Numbered from the stretch's first letter, positions 24,375 to 33,467 are shown. The stretch is 39,548 bases of DNA from Geodermatophilaceae bacterium (GCA_013812145.1 JACCTY010000012.1:1-39548), one strand, 5' to 3'. The notes: generated by a model not told the origin, from the sequence alone. Made by a program: numbers and translations.

Positions 24375-25307
24375 ATGCGCCTCGGTGTGCTGGACGTCGG
24401 TTCCAACACCGTGCATCTGCTCGTCGTCGACGCTCACCGTGGCGGTCATCCCACCCCGACGCACTCCGAGAAAACCGTGCTGCGGCTCGCCGAACACCTC
24501 GACCGCACCGGCAAGCTCTCAAAGGCCGGAGCCAACGCACTGGTGTCGGCGGTCGGCGCGGCCCGGCAGTCCGCGCTGGAACTGGATTGCGACGATCTCC
24601 TCGCGTTCGCCACCTCGGCGGTCAGGGACGCGAAGAACTCGTCGGCGGTCCTCGACCGGGTCCGCGAGGAGGCAGGCGTCGACCTGCAGGTCCTCGGCGG
24701 ACGGGACGAGGCCTGCCTCACGTTCTTGGCGGTACGGCGGTGGTTCGGCTGGAGCGCTGGTCGGCTGGTCGTCATCGACATCGGTGGTGGCTCGCTGGAA
24801 CTGGCCAGCGGGATCGACGAGGTTCCCGACGTGGCAATTTCAGTTCCGCTGGGTGCCGGCCGACTGACTCGCGAGCGCTTCACCGATGACCCGCCGGATC
24901 GCAGGGAGGTCGAGGCCCTGCGGTCCTACGTCGGGGGGCAGCTGGCTGCGGTATCCCAGGACCTGCTCGCCGCAGGTGAGCCCGATCGCGCTGTGGCGAC
25001 ATCGAAGACCTTGCGCTCGCTGGCGAGGTTGACCGGCGCGGCGCCGTCGAGGGAGGGAATGCGGGTACCCCGGCACCTCGGGCTGCCAGGGCTCCGTCAG
25101 GTCATCGGGTTCATCTCGCGGATCGAAGCGGCCGACCTTGCCGAGCTCGAAGGGGTCAGCCCGGCTCGCGCCCACCAGCTGCTCGCGGGCGCCGTCGTCG
25201 CCGAGGCGGCGATGGAGGCGTTGGCGTTGCCTTATGTCGAGATCTGCCCTTGGGCGCTGCGCGAGGGCATCATCCTGCGACGGCTCGACTGGCTCGACGG
25301 CGTCTGA
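24375..25307 (+). CDS. ppx: Ppx/GppA-family phosphatase (exopolyphosphatase)
   Basis: A 310-residue protein of the actin-like ATPase fold. Phosphate-binding loop DVGSNT is at 7-12, and the second loop DIGGGSLEL begins at Asp135. The length matches the short Ppx1 type of mycobacteria (single Ppx-GppA domain, no C-terminal HD part). It removes terminal phosphate from polyphosphate or converts pppGpp; which one cannot be told here. With the CYTH-CHAD, PhoX and PiT genes it forms a phosphate-linked neighbourhood. It is divergent from the Cys-rich gene with a 36-bp spacer. Confidence 0.9.
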   Translation: MRLGVLDVGSNTVHLLVVDAHRGGHPTPTHSEKTVLRLAEHLDRTGKLSKAGANALVSAVGAARQSALELDCDDLLAFATSAVRDAKNSSAVLDRVREEAGVDLQVLGGRDEACLTFLAVRRWFGWSAGRLVVIDIGGGSLELASGIDEVPDVAISVPLGAGRLTRERFTDDPPDRREVEALRSYVGGQLAAVSQDLLAAGEPDRAVATSKTLRSLARLTGAAPSREGMRVPRHLGLPGLRQVIGFISRIEAADLAELEGVSPARAHQLLAGAVVAEAAMEALALPYVEICPWALREGIILRRLDWLDGV

Positions 25308-25336
25308 TGCGCGCCGACGCACGTCCCGCCGCGGAG

Positions 25337-25408
25337 GCACTTCCCGCCGCGGAGGCGCAGGGATGAACGCCGACGCACTCCCCGCCGCGGAGGCGCAGGG
25401 ATGAACGC
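25337..25408 (+). repeat. 38-bp period duplication of ribosome site and start codon
   Basis: The 34 bases at 25337-25370 recur at 25375-25408 with one mismatch. Each copy has GGAGG seven bases before ATGAACGC. A partial third copy lies at about 25315-25338. The first ATG (25363) opens a 13-codon frame whose stop overlaps the second ATG (25401), the real gene start. Confidence 0.85.
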
Positions 25409-26213
25409 GGTGGACGAGCCGGAGCCGGGTTCGCAGCGGACTCTGGCCGACATCTTGCGTGAGGCCGGCATCGAGCCGGCCGGCCGCGGCGGTCGGCGCC
25501 GCCGCGCGGAGGCTTCGGAGGGGACCGGCCCCGAACCGGATAGGTCACAATGGTCGTCACCGCCGACGGCCCGCCATGGGCGCACCGCCCCGACGGAGCC
25601 GGGCGACGTGGGACCGACCGGCGCGGAAGGCGCTGGTCACCAGCGGCACCCCCGGAGCCAACCGGAGCGGACCGCGATAGCGCTCCGGGACCCCGACACC
25701 ACAGTCGGGTCCGAACCGGACACTGACCCGACTCCCGACCCGGACGCCGAGCCACGGACAGAGGAGTTCGAGGTGGTCGCTCCGCCCGAACCACCCGCCG
25801 GATTCGAACTGCGGACTTCTCCGGCCGTCGCGACCTCCGCCCCTCCAAGAGCCCGCGGTCGGCACGGCGCCGACCGCGGCGATCGCGGGCGGATCGAGCA
25901 GGCGGGTGAGGACGGGCCCGAGCCGTCGCGGCATGGAGCAGCGGTCGGCTGGCTGATCCTGGCCACCGAACTGCTCGCCGCTGCCGTGCTCGGAGTAGTG
26001 ATCTGGTATGCGTTCAGCCTGCTGTGGGAGCTTTACCCGTACATCGCTGCGGTGGCTGCGCCGGTTGTGCTCGCCGGCCTCGTGCTCGCCGGTCAGCTGC
26101 TGCGGCGGGCGCGGTCACAGGAGCCGATGGGGCCCTCGGTGATCGCCGTGCTGCTGCTGGTGGCCGCGTTTCTCGTCGTACTTCCCGCCGCCTCCGTGCT
26201 GGCCAGAAGCTAG
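25401..26213 (+). CDS. Membrane protein with long disordered N-terminus (Rv0497-like by position)
   Basis: A 270-residue protein. The first 180 residues are hydrophilic and rich in Arg, Pro, Glu and Asp, after a short helical start (RTLADILREAGIEPAG). Three hydrophobic segments follow (about 179-200, 208-228, 245-266). It sits directly after ppx, as the conserved membrane protein Rv0497 does in M. tuberculosis. The function is unknown. The RTLADILREAGI start motif recurs in such proteins and may be a binding segment (inference). Its ribosome site and start lie in a duplicated 38-bp unit. Confidence 0.78.
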   Translation: MNAVDEPEPGSQRTLADILREAGIEPAGRGGRRRRAEASEGTGPEPDRSQWSSPPTARHGRTAPTEPGDVGPTGAEGAGHQRHPRSQPERTAIALRDPDTTVGSEPDTDPTPDPDAEPRTEEFEVVAPPEPPAGFELRTSPAVATSAPPRARGRHGADRGDRGRIEQAGEDGPEPSRHGAAVGWLILATELLAAAVLGVVIWYAFSLLWELYPYIAAVAAPVVLAGLVLAGQLLRRARSQEPMGPSVIAVLLLVAAFLVVLPAASVLARS

Positions 26214-26306
26214 TGGTCAGGACCGCAAGTTCGTCGGGGGTTGGGTCAAGCTTGGTCGTCACTGAGGTGTGTGTGAAGGCGGCGGCGCAGTCGAGGGCGT
26301 CTTCGG

Positions 26307-26394
26307 GTGGCACTTTTCGGCCCAATGCTTGGGATCTGGGCCGGAGCAGTGGACCGAAAGGTGCCACAAGCAGCCGAATAGTGGCACCTTTCGG
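26307..26394. repeat. Three copies of a 14-bp motif as inverted repeats upstream of tetR
   Basis: GTGGCACTTTTCGG lies at 26307-26320, CCGAAAGGTGCCAC (reverse) at 26354-26367 and GTGGCACCTTTCGG at 26381-26394. The last two form a perfect 14-bp stem with a 13-base loop, 24 bases before the tetR ATG; the first copy has one mismatch. They could be operators for the TetR protein, a terminator for the upstream gene, or a small repeat element. Confidence 0.8.
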
Positions 26395-26418
26395 TGCACC
26401 GCGTCCGGGCCGACGCTG

Positions 26419-27036
26419 ATGGCCAGGACCGGCCGGCGGCCCGGCAACGCCGACACCAGACAACAGATCGTGGACGTGGCGCGCGCGCAGTTCGCCGAGC
26501 AGGGGTACGACGCGGTGTCGCTGCGCGCCGTCGCGCGCGGCGCCGGTGTCGACCCGGCATTGATCCACCACTACTTCGACGGCAAGTCAGGTCTGTTCGC
26601 CGAGGTGCTGCAACTCCCCCTGGATCCGGCCACCGTGCTTCCGGCGGTGTTGAGCGGCGATCTGGACCGGTTGGGGGAGCGGCTGCTGCGCTTCTTCCTC
26701 GAGCTCTGGGAGTCGCCGGAGACGGGGCCGCGGATGCGTGCTGCGGTGCGTGCGGCGCTGTCCAGTGAACAGGCCTCGGCTCGGCTCGGTGACTTCGTCG
26801 TCCGGGAGGTGCTGGGTCGGCTGGCTGACCGACTCGGCTCCGACCGGGCGCTGCTGCGCGCGACGCTGACCGGGACACAGTTGATCGGGTTGGCGGTCGT
26901 GCGCTACCTCGTCCAGGCCGGGCCGCTCCGGCAGGCCAGCATCGAGCAGATCGTGGCCGCCGTGGCACCGACCCTGCAGCGGTACCTCACCGGTCGGCTG
27001 CCGACGGACCGCACCGATACCGCTGAGCAGGGATAG
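26419..27036 (+). CDS. TetR-family transcriptional regulator
   Basis: A 205-residue regulator. The N-terminal HTH (TRQQIVDVARAQFAEQGYDAVSLRAVARGAGVDPALIHHYFDGKSGLF, residues 13-60) is canonical. The C-terminal ligand domain fits the TetR_C group of ArfR/PsrA-like or AcrR-like drug regulators. The ATG at 26419 was chosen at the start of the domain; the longer frame from 26269 would run through the inverted repeats. A probable target is the ABC-2 exporter 420 bp downstream and/or its own promoter. Confidence 0.88.
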   Translation: MARTGRRPGNADTRQQIVDVARAQFAEQGYDAVSLRAVARGAGVDPALIHHYFDGKSGLFAEVLQLPLDPATVLPAVLSGDLDRLGERLLRFFLELWESPETGPRMRAAVRAALSSEQASARLGDFVVREVLGRLADRLGSDRALLRATLTGTQLIGLAVVRYLVQAGPLRQASIEQIVAAVAPTLQRYLTGRLPTDRTDTAEQG

Positions 27037-27053
27037 CTGCGCAGTCGGCGACG

Positions 27054-27439
<386 letters not shown>

Positions 27440-27456
27440 AAGCCGGAGGAGGCGCC

Positions 27457-28185
27457 GTGGAAGGCACATCGGCCGTCGTGGTCGACCAACTCACCGTCCA
27501 TCGCGGGGGCAATGTGGTTCTCGACTCGGTCACCTGTCAGGTGGCGGCCGGCAGCATCACCGGGCTGCTCGGCCCGAGTGGCTCGGGCAAGAGCACGCTG
27601 ATCCGCAGCATCGTCGGCGTACAGAGGGTCAGCAGCGGGACGGTCCAGGTCCTGGGCAAACCCGCCGGCAGCAAGTCATTGCGCTCCCTGATCGGGTACG
27701 TCACCCAAGCGCCCAGCGTCTACGCCGACCTCAGCGTCCGCGAGAACCTGCGTTACTTCGCGGCGATCATGGGTGCATCACCGTCCGATGTGGATGGTGC
27801 GATTCTCGCGGTGGGGCTCAAGGACAAGTCGGTGGCCCTGGTGTCTCGGCTCTCCGGCGGTCAGCGGACGCGGGTGTCGCTCGCCGCAGCACTGCTCGGT
27901 TCGCCGCCGGTGCTCGTTCTCGACGAGCCAACGGTGGGCCTCGACCCCGTACTGCGCCGGGATCTCTGGGAGATGTTCCACGAGTTGGCCGGTCGAGGGA
28001 CGACCCTGTTGGTATCCAGCCACGTCATGGACGAGGCCGATCGGTGCTCGGACCTGCTGTTGCTGCGCGAAGGCAAGGTAATGGCGCAAGGAGCGCCGGT
28101 CGCGATTCGAGATCGCACAAACACTCACGACCTGGAGTCGGCGTTCCTGGCGCTGATCGACTCCGAGGAGGCGATGGCGCGATGA
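27457..28185 (+). CDS. ABC transporter ATP-binding protein
   Basis: A 242-residue ATPase of the ABC-2 drug/polysaccharide exporter type. Walker A is GPSGSGKST (39-47), the Q-loop Gln84, the signature LSGGQR (132-137) and Walker B VLVLDEP (152-158), followed by the D-loop GLDP and the H-loop His at VSSHVMDEAD. GGAGGAGG stands just before the GTG at 27457. The stop overlaps the ATG of the permease (ATGA), so the pair is coupled. The substrate is unknown. Confidence 0.93.
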   Translation: MEGTSAVVVDQLTVHRGGNVVLDSVTCQVAAGSITGLLGPSGSGKSTLIRSIVGVQRVSSGTVQVLGKPAGSKSLRSLIGYVTQAPSVYADLSVRENLRYFAAIMGASPSDVDGAILAVGLKDKSVALVSRLSGGQRTRVSLAAALLGSPPVLVLDEPTVGLDPVLRRDLWEMFHELAGRGTTLLVSSHVMDEADRCSDLLLLREGKVMAQGAPVAIRDRTNTHDLESAFLALIDSEEAMAR

Positions 28186-28946
28186 CTGTGATCCCCGGAG
28201 GCGGTCTCATGAACCCGCGAATGACCTTCGCGACTGCGGGCCGGGTTCTCGCCCAGCTCCGGCACGACCACCGCACCATCGCGCTGCTGCTCGTCGTACC
28301 GTGCCTGCTGATCGCCCTGCTGGCGTGGGTGTTCGACGGTCAACCCGCCGTCTTCGACCGGATCGGGCCGCTGCTGCTGGCCATCTTCCCCCTCGTCGTG
28401 ATGTTCATCGTGACGTCTGTGGCGATGCTGCGTGAGCGCACCTCCGGGACACTGGAGCGACTGCTGGCGATGCCGCTGAACAAACTGGACCTGCTGCTCG
28501 GCTACGCGTTGGCATTCGGCATTCTCGCGGTGGTGCAGTCGGGCCTGGCGACCGCGGTGAGCCTGTGGCTGCTCGGCCTGGACATCGCCGGCAGTGCCGG
28601 CTGGCTGCTCGTGACCGCGCTGTTGGCGGCGCTGCTCGGAACAGCGCTCGGACTGCTCGCGAGCGCCTTCGCGCAGACGGAGTTCCAGGCGGTGCAGTTC
28701 ATGCCCGCACTCGTGCTGCCGCAACTGCTGTTGTGTGGCCTCTTCGTCCCACGCGAGGCGATGCACAGTGTCCTGGAGGCGATCTCCGACGTACTGCCGT
28801 TGTCGTACGCCGTGGACGCGATGGCCGAGGTCGCCACGAGTAGCGGACTCAGCGGGCAAGCCACCCGGGACTACGCAGTGCTAGCCGCGTTCATCATCGG
28901 CGCCCTGGCGCTCGGAGCGGCGACGTTGCGGCGCAGGACTGCCTGA
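28182..28946 (+). CDS. ABC-2 type permease
   Basis: A 254-residue permease with six helices. An N-terminal helix (TIALLLVVPCLLIALLAWVF) is followed by an outside loop, five more helices and the ABC-2 pattern SVAMLRERTSGTLERLLAMPL with PLSYAVDAM near the end. The ATG at 28182 overlaps the ATPase stop; ATG 28209, behind CGGAGGCGG, is an alternative start that removes nine residues. With the ATPase it forms a homodimeric exporter, probably of a drug or lipid-like compound. Confidence 0.92.
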   Translation: MTVIPGGGLMNPRMTFATAGRVLAQLRHDHRTIALLLVVPCLLIALLAWVFDGQPAVFDRIGPLLLAIFPLVVMFIVTSVAMLRERTSGTLERLLAMPLNKLDLLLGYALAFGILAVVQSGLATAVSLWLLGLDIAGSAGWLLVTALLAALLGTALGLLASAFAQTEFQAVQFMPALVLPQLLLCGLFVPREAMHSVLEAISDVLPLSYAVDAMAEVATSSGLSGQATRDYAVLAAFIIGALALGAATLRRRTA

Positions 28947-29029
28947 CCGAACAGATTCGGTAGCTCCATGACGGGCTGCTGCTGCGACTACTGGAGCCCG
29001 AGGTGGAGTCGGCGTCGTAGCCTGACCCG

Positions 29030-29950
29030 GTGCTCAGTTCCCTGATCCTGGCAGCCGCTCGCAACAGCGCCGTCAAGAAGGTCGTGGCCGGCGCTCCGAT
29101 CAGCCGCAACGTCGTCCGCCGTTTTGTCGCGGGAGAATCGACCGAGGACGTCCTCGCCGCCTCGACGTCATTGGTCGGGAAGGGCCTCCGGGTCAGCCTC
29201 GATCACCTCGGCGAGGACACCAAGGACGCGGTCCAGGCACGTGCTGTCGGCGAGGCGTACGCCGTCCTGCTCGATCGGCTGGCCGCGGCGGGTTTGACGC
29301 CGGAGGCGGAGGTCAGCGTCAAGCTGTCGGCGGTCGGTCAACTCATCGACGAGCAGATGGCCCTCGGACTGGCCCAGGAGATCTGCCTGTCCGCCGCCAA
29401 GGCAGGCACGACGGTCACCCTCGACATGGAGGACCACAGCACCACTGACTCGACCCTGCAGATCCTGCGCGAGCTGCGGCGCGACTTTCCCGGAACCGGC
29501 GCCGTACTGCAATCCTACCTGCACCGCACCGAGGCCGACTGCCGGGACCTTGCCTACGCCGGTTCGCGGGTGCGGCTGTGCAAGGGCGCGTACGCCGAGC
29601 CGGAGTCGGTGGCCTTCCAGGAGGCCGCGGAGGTCGACAAGTCCTACGTCCGGTGCGTCAACGTGCTGATGTCCGGCGAGGGTTATCCCATGTTCGCCAC
29701 GCACGATCCGCGGCTGGTCGAGATTGCCGGCGAACGAGCTGCCTGGCACGGCCGGCCAAAGGAGACCTGGGAGTACCAGATGCTCTACGGGATCCGGCCG
29801 GAGGAGCAACTGCGGTTGGCGGCCGCAGGGCACACCGTCCGGGTCTATGTCCCGTACGGCGTCGAGTGGTTCGGTTACCTGATGCGCAGACTTGCCGAAA
29901 GACCGGCGAACGTCGCGTTCTTCGCACGGGCACTTGCGAGCCGGAACTGA
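29030..29950 (+). CDS. Proline dehydrogenase
   Basis: A 306-residue monofunctional FAD-dependent proline dehydrogenase (TIM barrel). It oxidises proline to pyrroline-5-carboxylate. Recognised stretches are EVSVKLSAVGQ, TLDMEDHSTTD, VLQSYLHRTEAD, RVRLCKGAYAEP, FATHDPRLVE and MLYGIRPEEQLRLAAAGH, then the C-terminal YVPYGVEWFGYLMRRLAERP with the substrate-binding Arg pair. The GTG at 29030 gives the usual length. The stop is shared with the proC start (TGATG), a coupled arrangement of an oxidising and a reducing enzyme for the same substrate pair. Confidence 0.94.
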   Translation: MLSSLILAAARNSAVKKVVAGAPISRNVVRRFVAGESTEDVLAASTSLVGKGLRVSLDHLGEDTKDAVQARAVGEAYAVLLDRLAAAGLTPEAEVSVKLSAVGQLIDEQMALGLAQEICLSAAKAGTTVTLDMEDHSTTDSTLQILRELRRDFPGTGAVLQSYLHRTEADCRDLAYAGSRVRLCKGAYAEPESVAFQEAAEVDKSYVRCVNVLMSGEGYPMFATHDPRLVEIAGERAAWHGRPKETWEYQMLYGIRPEEQLRLAAAGHTVRVYVPYGVEWFGYLMRRLAERPANVAFFARALASRN

Positions 29951-30765
29951 TGAGCAGAATCGACTCGCTGGCGATCTTCGGCGGCGGGAAGATCGGGGAA
30001 GCACTCGTCTCGGGTCTCCTGCGCGGTGAGCGCACGATCGACGACCTGGTGGTGTGCGAGCGGCACGCCGACCGGGCGGCCTACCTCTCCGAAACCTACG
30101 GCGTCCGCAGTCTGTCGACGGTGGACGCCGCGGCGGCGGCGCAGGTCCTGCTCATCGCCGTCAAGCCGCAGGACATCGCCAGCCTGCTCGAGGATCTGGC
30201 CCCCCACGTCGGCGCCCACCATCTGATCGTCAGCGTCGCGGCCGGCATCCCCACCGCGAGAATCGAGCGCGCCCTTCCCGCCGGTACGCCGGTCGTCCGG
30301 GTGATGCCCAACACGCCGGCGCTCGTGGATCAGGCGATGAGTGCGATCAGCCCCGGCACGCATGCCGAAGAGCGGCACCTGGCGGCGGCCGAGACGATCC
30401 TGGCCAGCGTCGGCAAGGTGGTTCGGGTACCGGAGGTGCACCAGGACGCGGTCACTGCGCTGTCTGGCAGCGGTCCGGCGTACTTCTTCTTCCTCGTGGA
30501 GGCGATGATCGACGCCGGCATCCTGCTCGGACTGCCGCGCGCGGTCGCCGCGGACCTCATCGTCCAGACCGCGCTGGGGGCGGCGACGATGCTGCGCGAC
30601 TCCGGTGAGCACCCCGTCCAGTTGCGTGAGGCGGTCACCTCGCCCGGCGGTACGACGATCGCCGCCATCCGCGAACTGGAGCGGCATGGCGTCCGGCACG
30701 CCTTGATCGCCGCGATCGAGGCGGCCCGTGATCGCTCTGCGCAGCTCGGCCGCGAGCAGATGTGA
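29950..30765 (+). CDS. proC: Pyrroline-5-carboxylate reductase
   Basis: A 271-residue enzyme that reduces pyrroline-5-carboxylate to proline with NAD(P)H, the last step of proline synthesis. The N-terminal Rossmann loop is FGGGKIGEAL (10-19). VKPQD, RVMPNTPALV, LSGSGPAYFFF and TSPGGTTIAA are typical ProC segments. Length is normal. The ATG overlaps the proline dehydrogenase stop by one base. Its position upstream of the HTH protein and bS22 matches proC (Rv0500) of M. tuberculosis. Confidence 0.96.
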   Translation: MSRIDSLAIFGGGKIGEALVSGLLRGERTIDDLVVCERHADRAAYLSETYGVRSLSTVDAAAAAQVLLIAVKPQDIASLLEDLAPHVGAHHLIVSVAAGIPTARIERALPAGTPVVRVMPNTPALVDQAMSAISPGTHAEERHLAAAETILASVGKVVRVPEVHQDAVTALSGSGPAYFFFLVEAMIDAGILLGLPRAVAADLIVQTALGAATMLRDSGEHPVQLREAVTSPGGTTIAAIRELERHGVRHALIAAIEAARDRSAQLGREQM

Positions 30766-30907
30766 CGCTGTGCGCATCTGACGTTACAGAAAGTTGCTAT
30801 CGCTGCGTCACTTCCGTACCGCTACGCTGCGCCAAGCACGTGCGTGTCTGTGAGCCGTCGGCGGGGAAGCCTGGCGGCACGACATGTGCCGAAGGTGCGG
30901 TGACTGC

Positions 30908-31153
30908 ATGGTGACCTCTGGTTCGTCACGGCCCGGAAAGGACGGGCCGACGCCCCGGCCGGATTCCGGCTTGTCCAGTGTGTCCTTCCTGACCGTTGCC
31001 GAGGTCGCCGCTCTGATGCGGGTGTCCAAGATGACGGTGTACCGGCTGGTGCACTCCGGCGAACTCGCCGCCGTCCGGGTCGGACGGTCCTTTCGGGTGC
31101 CCGAGAAGGCAGTTCACAATTACCTGCACGACGCCTACACCGACACCGCCTGA
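30908..31153 (+). CDS. Excisionase-like HTH DNA-binding protein (BldC/Rv0500A type)
   Basis: An 81-residue protein whose last 55 residues form a MerR-like winged HTH: SFLTVAEVAALMRVSKMTVYRLVHSGELAAVRVGRSFRVPEKAVHNYL. The group includes Streptomyces BldC and the protein encoded between proC and bS22 in mycobacteria. The start is uncertain: ATG 30908 is used here; ATG 30884 and GTG 30978 are possible. It is a core regulator and not part of a phage. Its targets are unknown. Confidence 0.85.
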   Translation: MVTSGSSRPGKDGPTPRPDSGLSSVSFLTVAEVAALMRVSKMTVYRLVHSGELAAVRVGRSFRVPEKAVHNYLHDAYTDTA

Positions 31154-31291
31154 ACGTCGCCGCACGACGCCGTTTCGGGGGCGTCGGTGACGCGGGTAGG
31201 CTGACCGCAGATCGCGCCGTCCGGCGCGGGCGGCGCGTCCCGGGTCAGGGGCGTCCACGGTTTTGTAGGCAGATCGGTTGGGACGACTCGT

Positions 31292-31390
31292 ATGGGTTCG
31301 GTCATCAAGAAGCGGCGCAAGCGGATGGCGAAGAAGAAGCACCGCAAGCTGTTGAAGAAGACCCGAGTCCAGCGTCGCAACAAGAAGTAG
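31292..31390 (+). CDS. Ribosomal protein bS22 (AURKAIP1/COX24 domain)
   Basis: A 32-residue highly basic protein, [19 protein letters not shown], then [13 protein letters not shown]. Size and sequence match the small actinobacterial ribosomal protein bS22 seen in mycobacterial 30S structures (Rv0500B), which has the AURKAIP1/COX24 pattern. It sits between the excisionase-like gene and the epimerase, as expected. The very low variety of residues makes chance unlikely. Confidence 0.93.
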   Translation: MGSVIKKRRKRMAKKKHRKLLKKTRVQRRNKK

Positions 31391-31409
31391 CGTCACGGGC
31401 GCGGTGACC

Positions 31410-32468
31410 ATGCCGCGGCGGGTGGTCCTGGTGACCGGCGTCAGTCGCTACCTGGGCGCGCGGCTGGCCCGCACGCTATGCGATGTTCCGTCGGTAGAGC
31501 GCGTCATCGGGGTCGACGCGCTGCCACCCAGCCGCGAGCTGCGCGCCAGCCTGGGCCGAACCGAGTTCGTGCGGGCAGACATCCGCAATCCGCTGATCGG
31601 CAAGGTCATCACGACCGCGGCCGTGGACACCGTCGTACACATGAACATCCGGGCCTCCCCGCAGGACTCCGGCGGTCGTACGGCGATGAAGGAAATGAAC
31701 GTCATCGGCACCATGCAGCTGCTCGCTGCCTGTCAGCGGGCGGCGACGATCCGGCGGCTGGTCGTGAAGTCGACGACCGCCGTCTACGGCAGCAGCCCAC
31801 GAGATCCGGCGATGTTCACCGAGACGATGGAACCCGGCGCTACGCCGTCCTCGGGCTACGCCAAGGACGCGATGGAGATCGAGGGTTACGTGCGAGGGTT
31901 TGCCCGGCGGCGGCCCGACGTCGCGCTGTCGGTGCTGCGGTTCACCAACGTCACCGGCCCGCGCGTCGATTCGGTGCTGACTGGGTACTTCGCGCTGCCC
32001 GTCGTACCGACGGTTCTCGGCTTCGACCCGCGACTGCAGGTGCTGCACGAGGACGACGCGCTGGAGGTGCTGCTCCGGGCGACCCTGCACGGGCTGCCGG
32101 GCGTGCTGAACGTCGGCGCGGACGGCGTGATGCTGCTCTCGCAGGCGATCCGGCGGGCCGGCAGGATTGGGCTCCCGCTACCTGGAATGACGGCCGGCAT
32201 AGTCGACATGGCACTTGGCCGTGCAGGGAGGCCCGACTACACACCCGACCAGCGCCGCTTCCTCAACCACGGCCGGGTCGTGGACACCACGCGACTCAAG
32301 GCCGAGTTCGGCTACCAGCCTCGCTACACGACGGTGGAGGCCTTCGACGACTTCGTTCGCGGCCGGAACCTGCGGCCGGTCATCGACCCGGACCGGCTGT
32401 CCGCCGTACTGGATCGGATCCTCGGTGGCCTGACTCGGCTCCCAGCGGGGGAGTCCAGTCATGTCTGA
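31410..32468 (+). CDS. NAD-dependent epimerase/dehydratase (GalE2-like)
   Basis: A 352-residue extended short-chain dehydrogenase. The N-terminal Rossmann strand has VVLVTGVSRYLGARLAR, a variant of GxxGxxG. VVHMNI, VVKSTTAVYGS and SSGYAKDAME follow. The active-site Tyr is present in GYAKDA, but the Lys of YxxxK is not at its usual place, a feature shared by this actinobacterial branch as I recall it. M. tuberculosis has galE2 (Rv0501) at this position. The substrate is probably a nucleotide sugar. GTG 31404 is an alternative start. It overlaps the acyltransferase gene by eight bases. Confidence 0.85.
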   Translation: MPRRVVLVTGVSRYLGARLARTLCDVPSVERVIGVDALPPSRELRASLGRTEFVRADIRNPLIGKVITTAAVDTVVHMNIRASPQDSGGRTAMKEMNVIGTMQLLAACQRAATIRRLVVKSTTAVYGSSPRDPAMFTETMEPGATPSSGYAKDAMEIEGYVRGFARRRPDVALSVLRFTNVTGPRVDSVLTGYFALPVVPTVLGFDPRLQVLHEDDALEVLLRATLHGLPGVLNVGADGVMLLSQAIRRAGRIGLPLPGMTAGIVDMALGRAGRPDYTPDQRRFLNHGRVVDTTRLKAEFGYQPRYTTVEAFDDFVRGRNLRPVIDPDRLSAVLDRILGGLTRLPAGESSHV

Positions 32469-33390
32469 GGCCACCGTGATCCCGCTGCACGGACCGCGCC
32501 GCGACGATCCGCCGCTGGCCTCGGGCACCGACACCGAACCGCGCGTGGAGTCGGACTTCGAACGTCGGCTCGCCGGGGGGCTCGCGTTTCTGCGCCGCCG
32601 GCTGACCGGCGACTACCCGGTGGACGAGTTCGGGTACGACCCCGACCTGAGCGACCATCTGCTGCTGCCGTCGCTGCGGCCGTTGTACCAGCGCTGGTTC
32701 CGCGTGGAGACGATCGGTCTGCACAACGTGCCCAGCAGCGGGGGTGCACTCGTCGTCGCCAACCACAGCGGCACCATTCCGCTGGACGCGCTCATGACCG
32801 CGGTCGCGCTGCACGATCACCACCCGGCCCGCCGGGCGCTGCGGATGCTGGCCGCCGACCTCGTCTTCACCCTGCCGGTCGTCGGCTCCCTCGCCCGCAA
32901 GGCCGGCCACACGCTGGCCTGCAACCCCGACGCCGAGCGGCTGCTGACGGCCGGGGAGATCGCCGGCGTGTGGCCGGAGGGGTTCAAGGGGATCGGGAAG
33001 CCGTTCAGCGAGCGGTACAAGCTGCAACGCTTTGGCCGCGGCGGCTTCGTGTCCGCCGCCCTGCGCACCGGGGTACCGATCATCCCGGTCTCGATCGTGG
33101 GCGCCGAGGAGATCTATCCGATGGTAGGCAACCTGCGAACGCTGGCCCGGCTGCTCGGGCTGCCGTACCTGCCGGTCACGCCGACGTTCCCGCTGCTGGG
33201 GCCGCTCGGGCTCGTCCCGCTGCCGAGCAAATGGCTGATCGATTTCGGCGAGCCGATCGAGACCGCGCACTACGGCGCTGCTGCGGCCGAGGACCCGATG
33301 CTCGTGTTCAACCTCACCGACCAGGTGCGCGAGACGATCCAGCAGACGCTGTTCACCCTGCTCGCCCAGCGCCGCTCCGTCTGGTCCTGA
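32461..33390 (+). CDS. PlsC-like acyltransferase
   Basis: A 309-residue LPLAT-fold acyltransferase (Rv0502 type by position). The catalytic region is VVANHSGTIPLDA with His102 and Asp109, a variant spacing of the HX4D motif found in this branch. The second block is PEGFKG (172-177), and VPIIPVSIVGAEE follows. It transfers acyl groups to a lipid acceptor, possibly in phospholipid or glycolipid synthesis. It starts inside the epimerase gene and ends near a large inverted repeat, facing the HAD hydrolase. Confidence 0.9.
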   Translation: MSEATVIPLHGPRRDDPPLASGTDTEPRVESDFERRLAGGLAFLRRRLTGDYPVDEFGYDPDLSDHLLLPSLRPLYQRWFRVETIGLHNVPSSGGALVVANHSGTIPLDALMTAVALHDHHPARRALRMLAADLVFTLPVVGSLARKAGHTLACNPDAERLLTAGEIAGVWPEGFKGIGKPFSERYKLQRFGRGGFVSAALRTGVPIIPVSIVGAEEIYPMVGNLRTLARLLGLPYLPVTPTFPLLGPLGLVPLPSKWLIDFGEPIETAHYGAAAAEDPMLVFNLTDQVRETIQQTLFTLLAQRRSVWS

Positions 33391-33397
33391 CCACGCC

Positions 33398-33467
33398 ACT
33401 TTGCCTGCGCTGCGGCCCCGCAAAGCGGACATTTCGACCGCTCCGGCGGCCAGCCGACAGGCAAAGT
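33398..33467. terminator. Inverted repeats between convergent genes
   Basis: ACTTTGCCTG (33398-33407) pairs with CAGGCAAAGT (33458-33467). Inside are TGCGG-CC-CCGCA (33411-33422) and GCGG...CCGC (33425-33441). The block lies between the stops of the acyltransferase and the HAD hydrolase, so a two-way transcription terminator is the simplest reading. There is no U-run. Confidence 0.5.
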
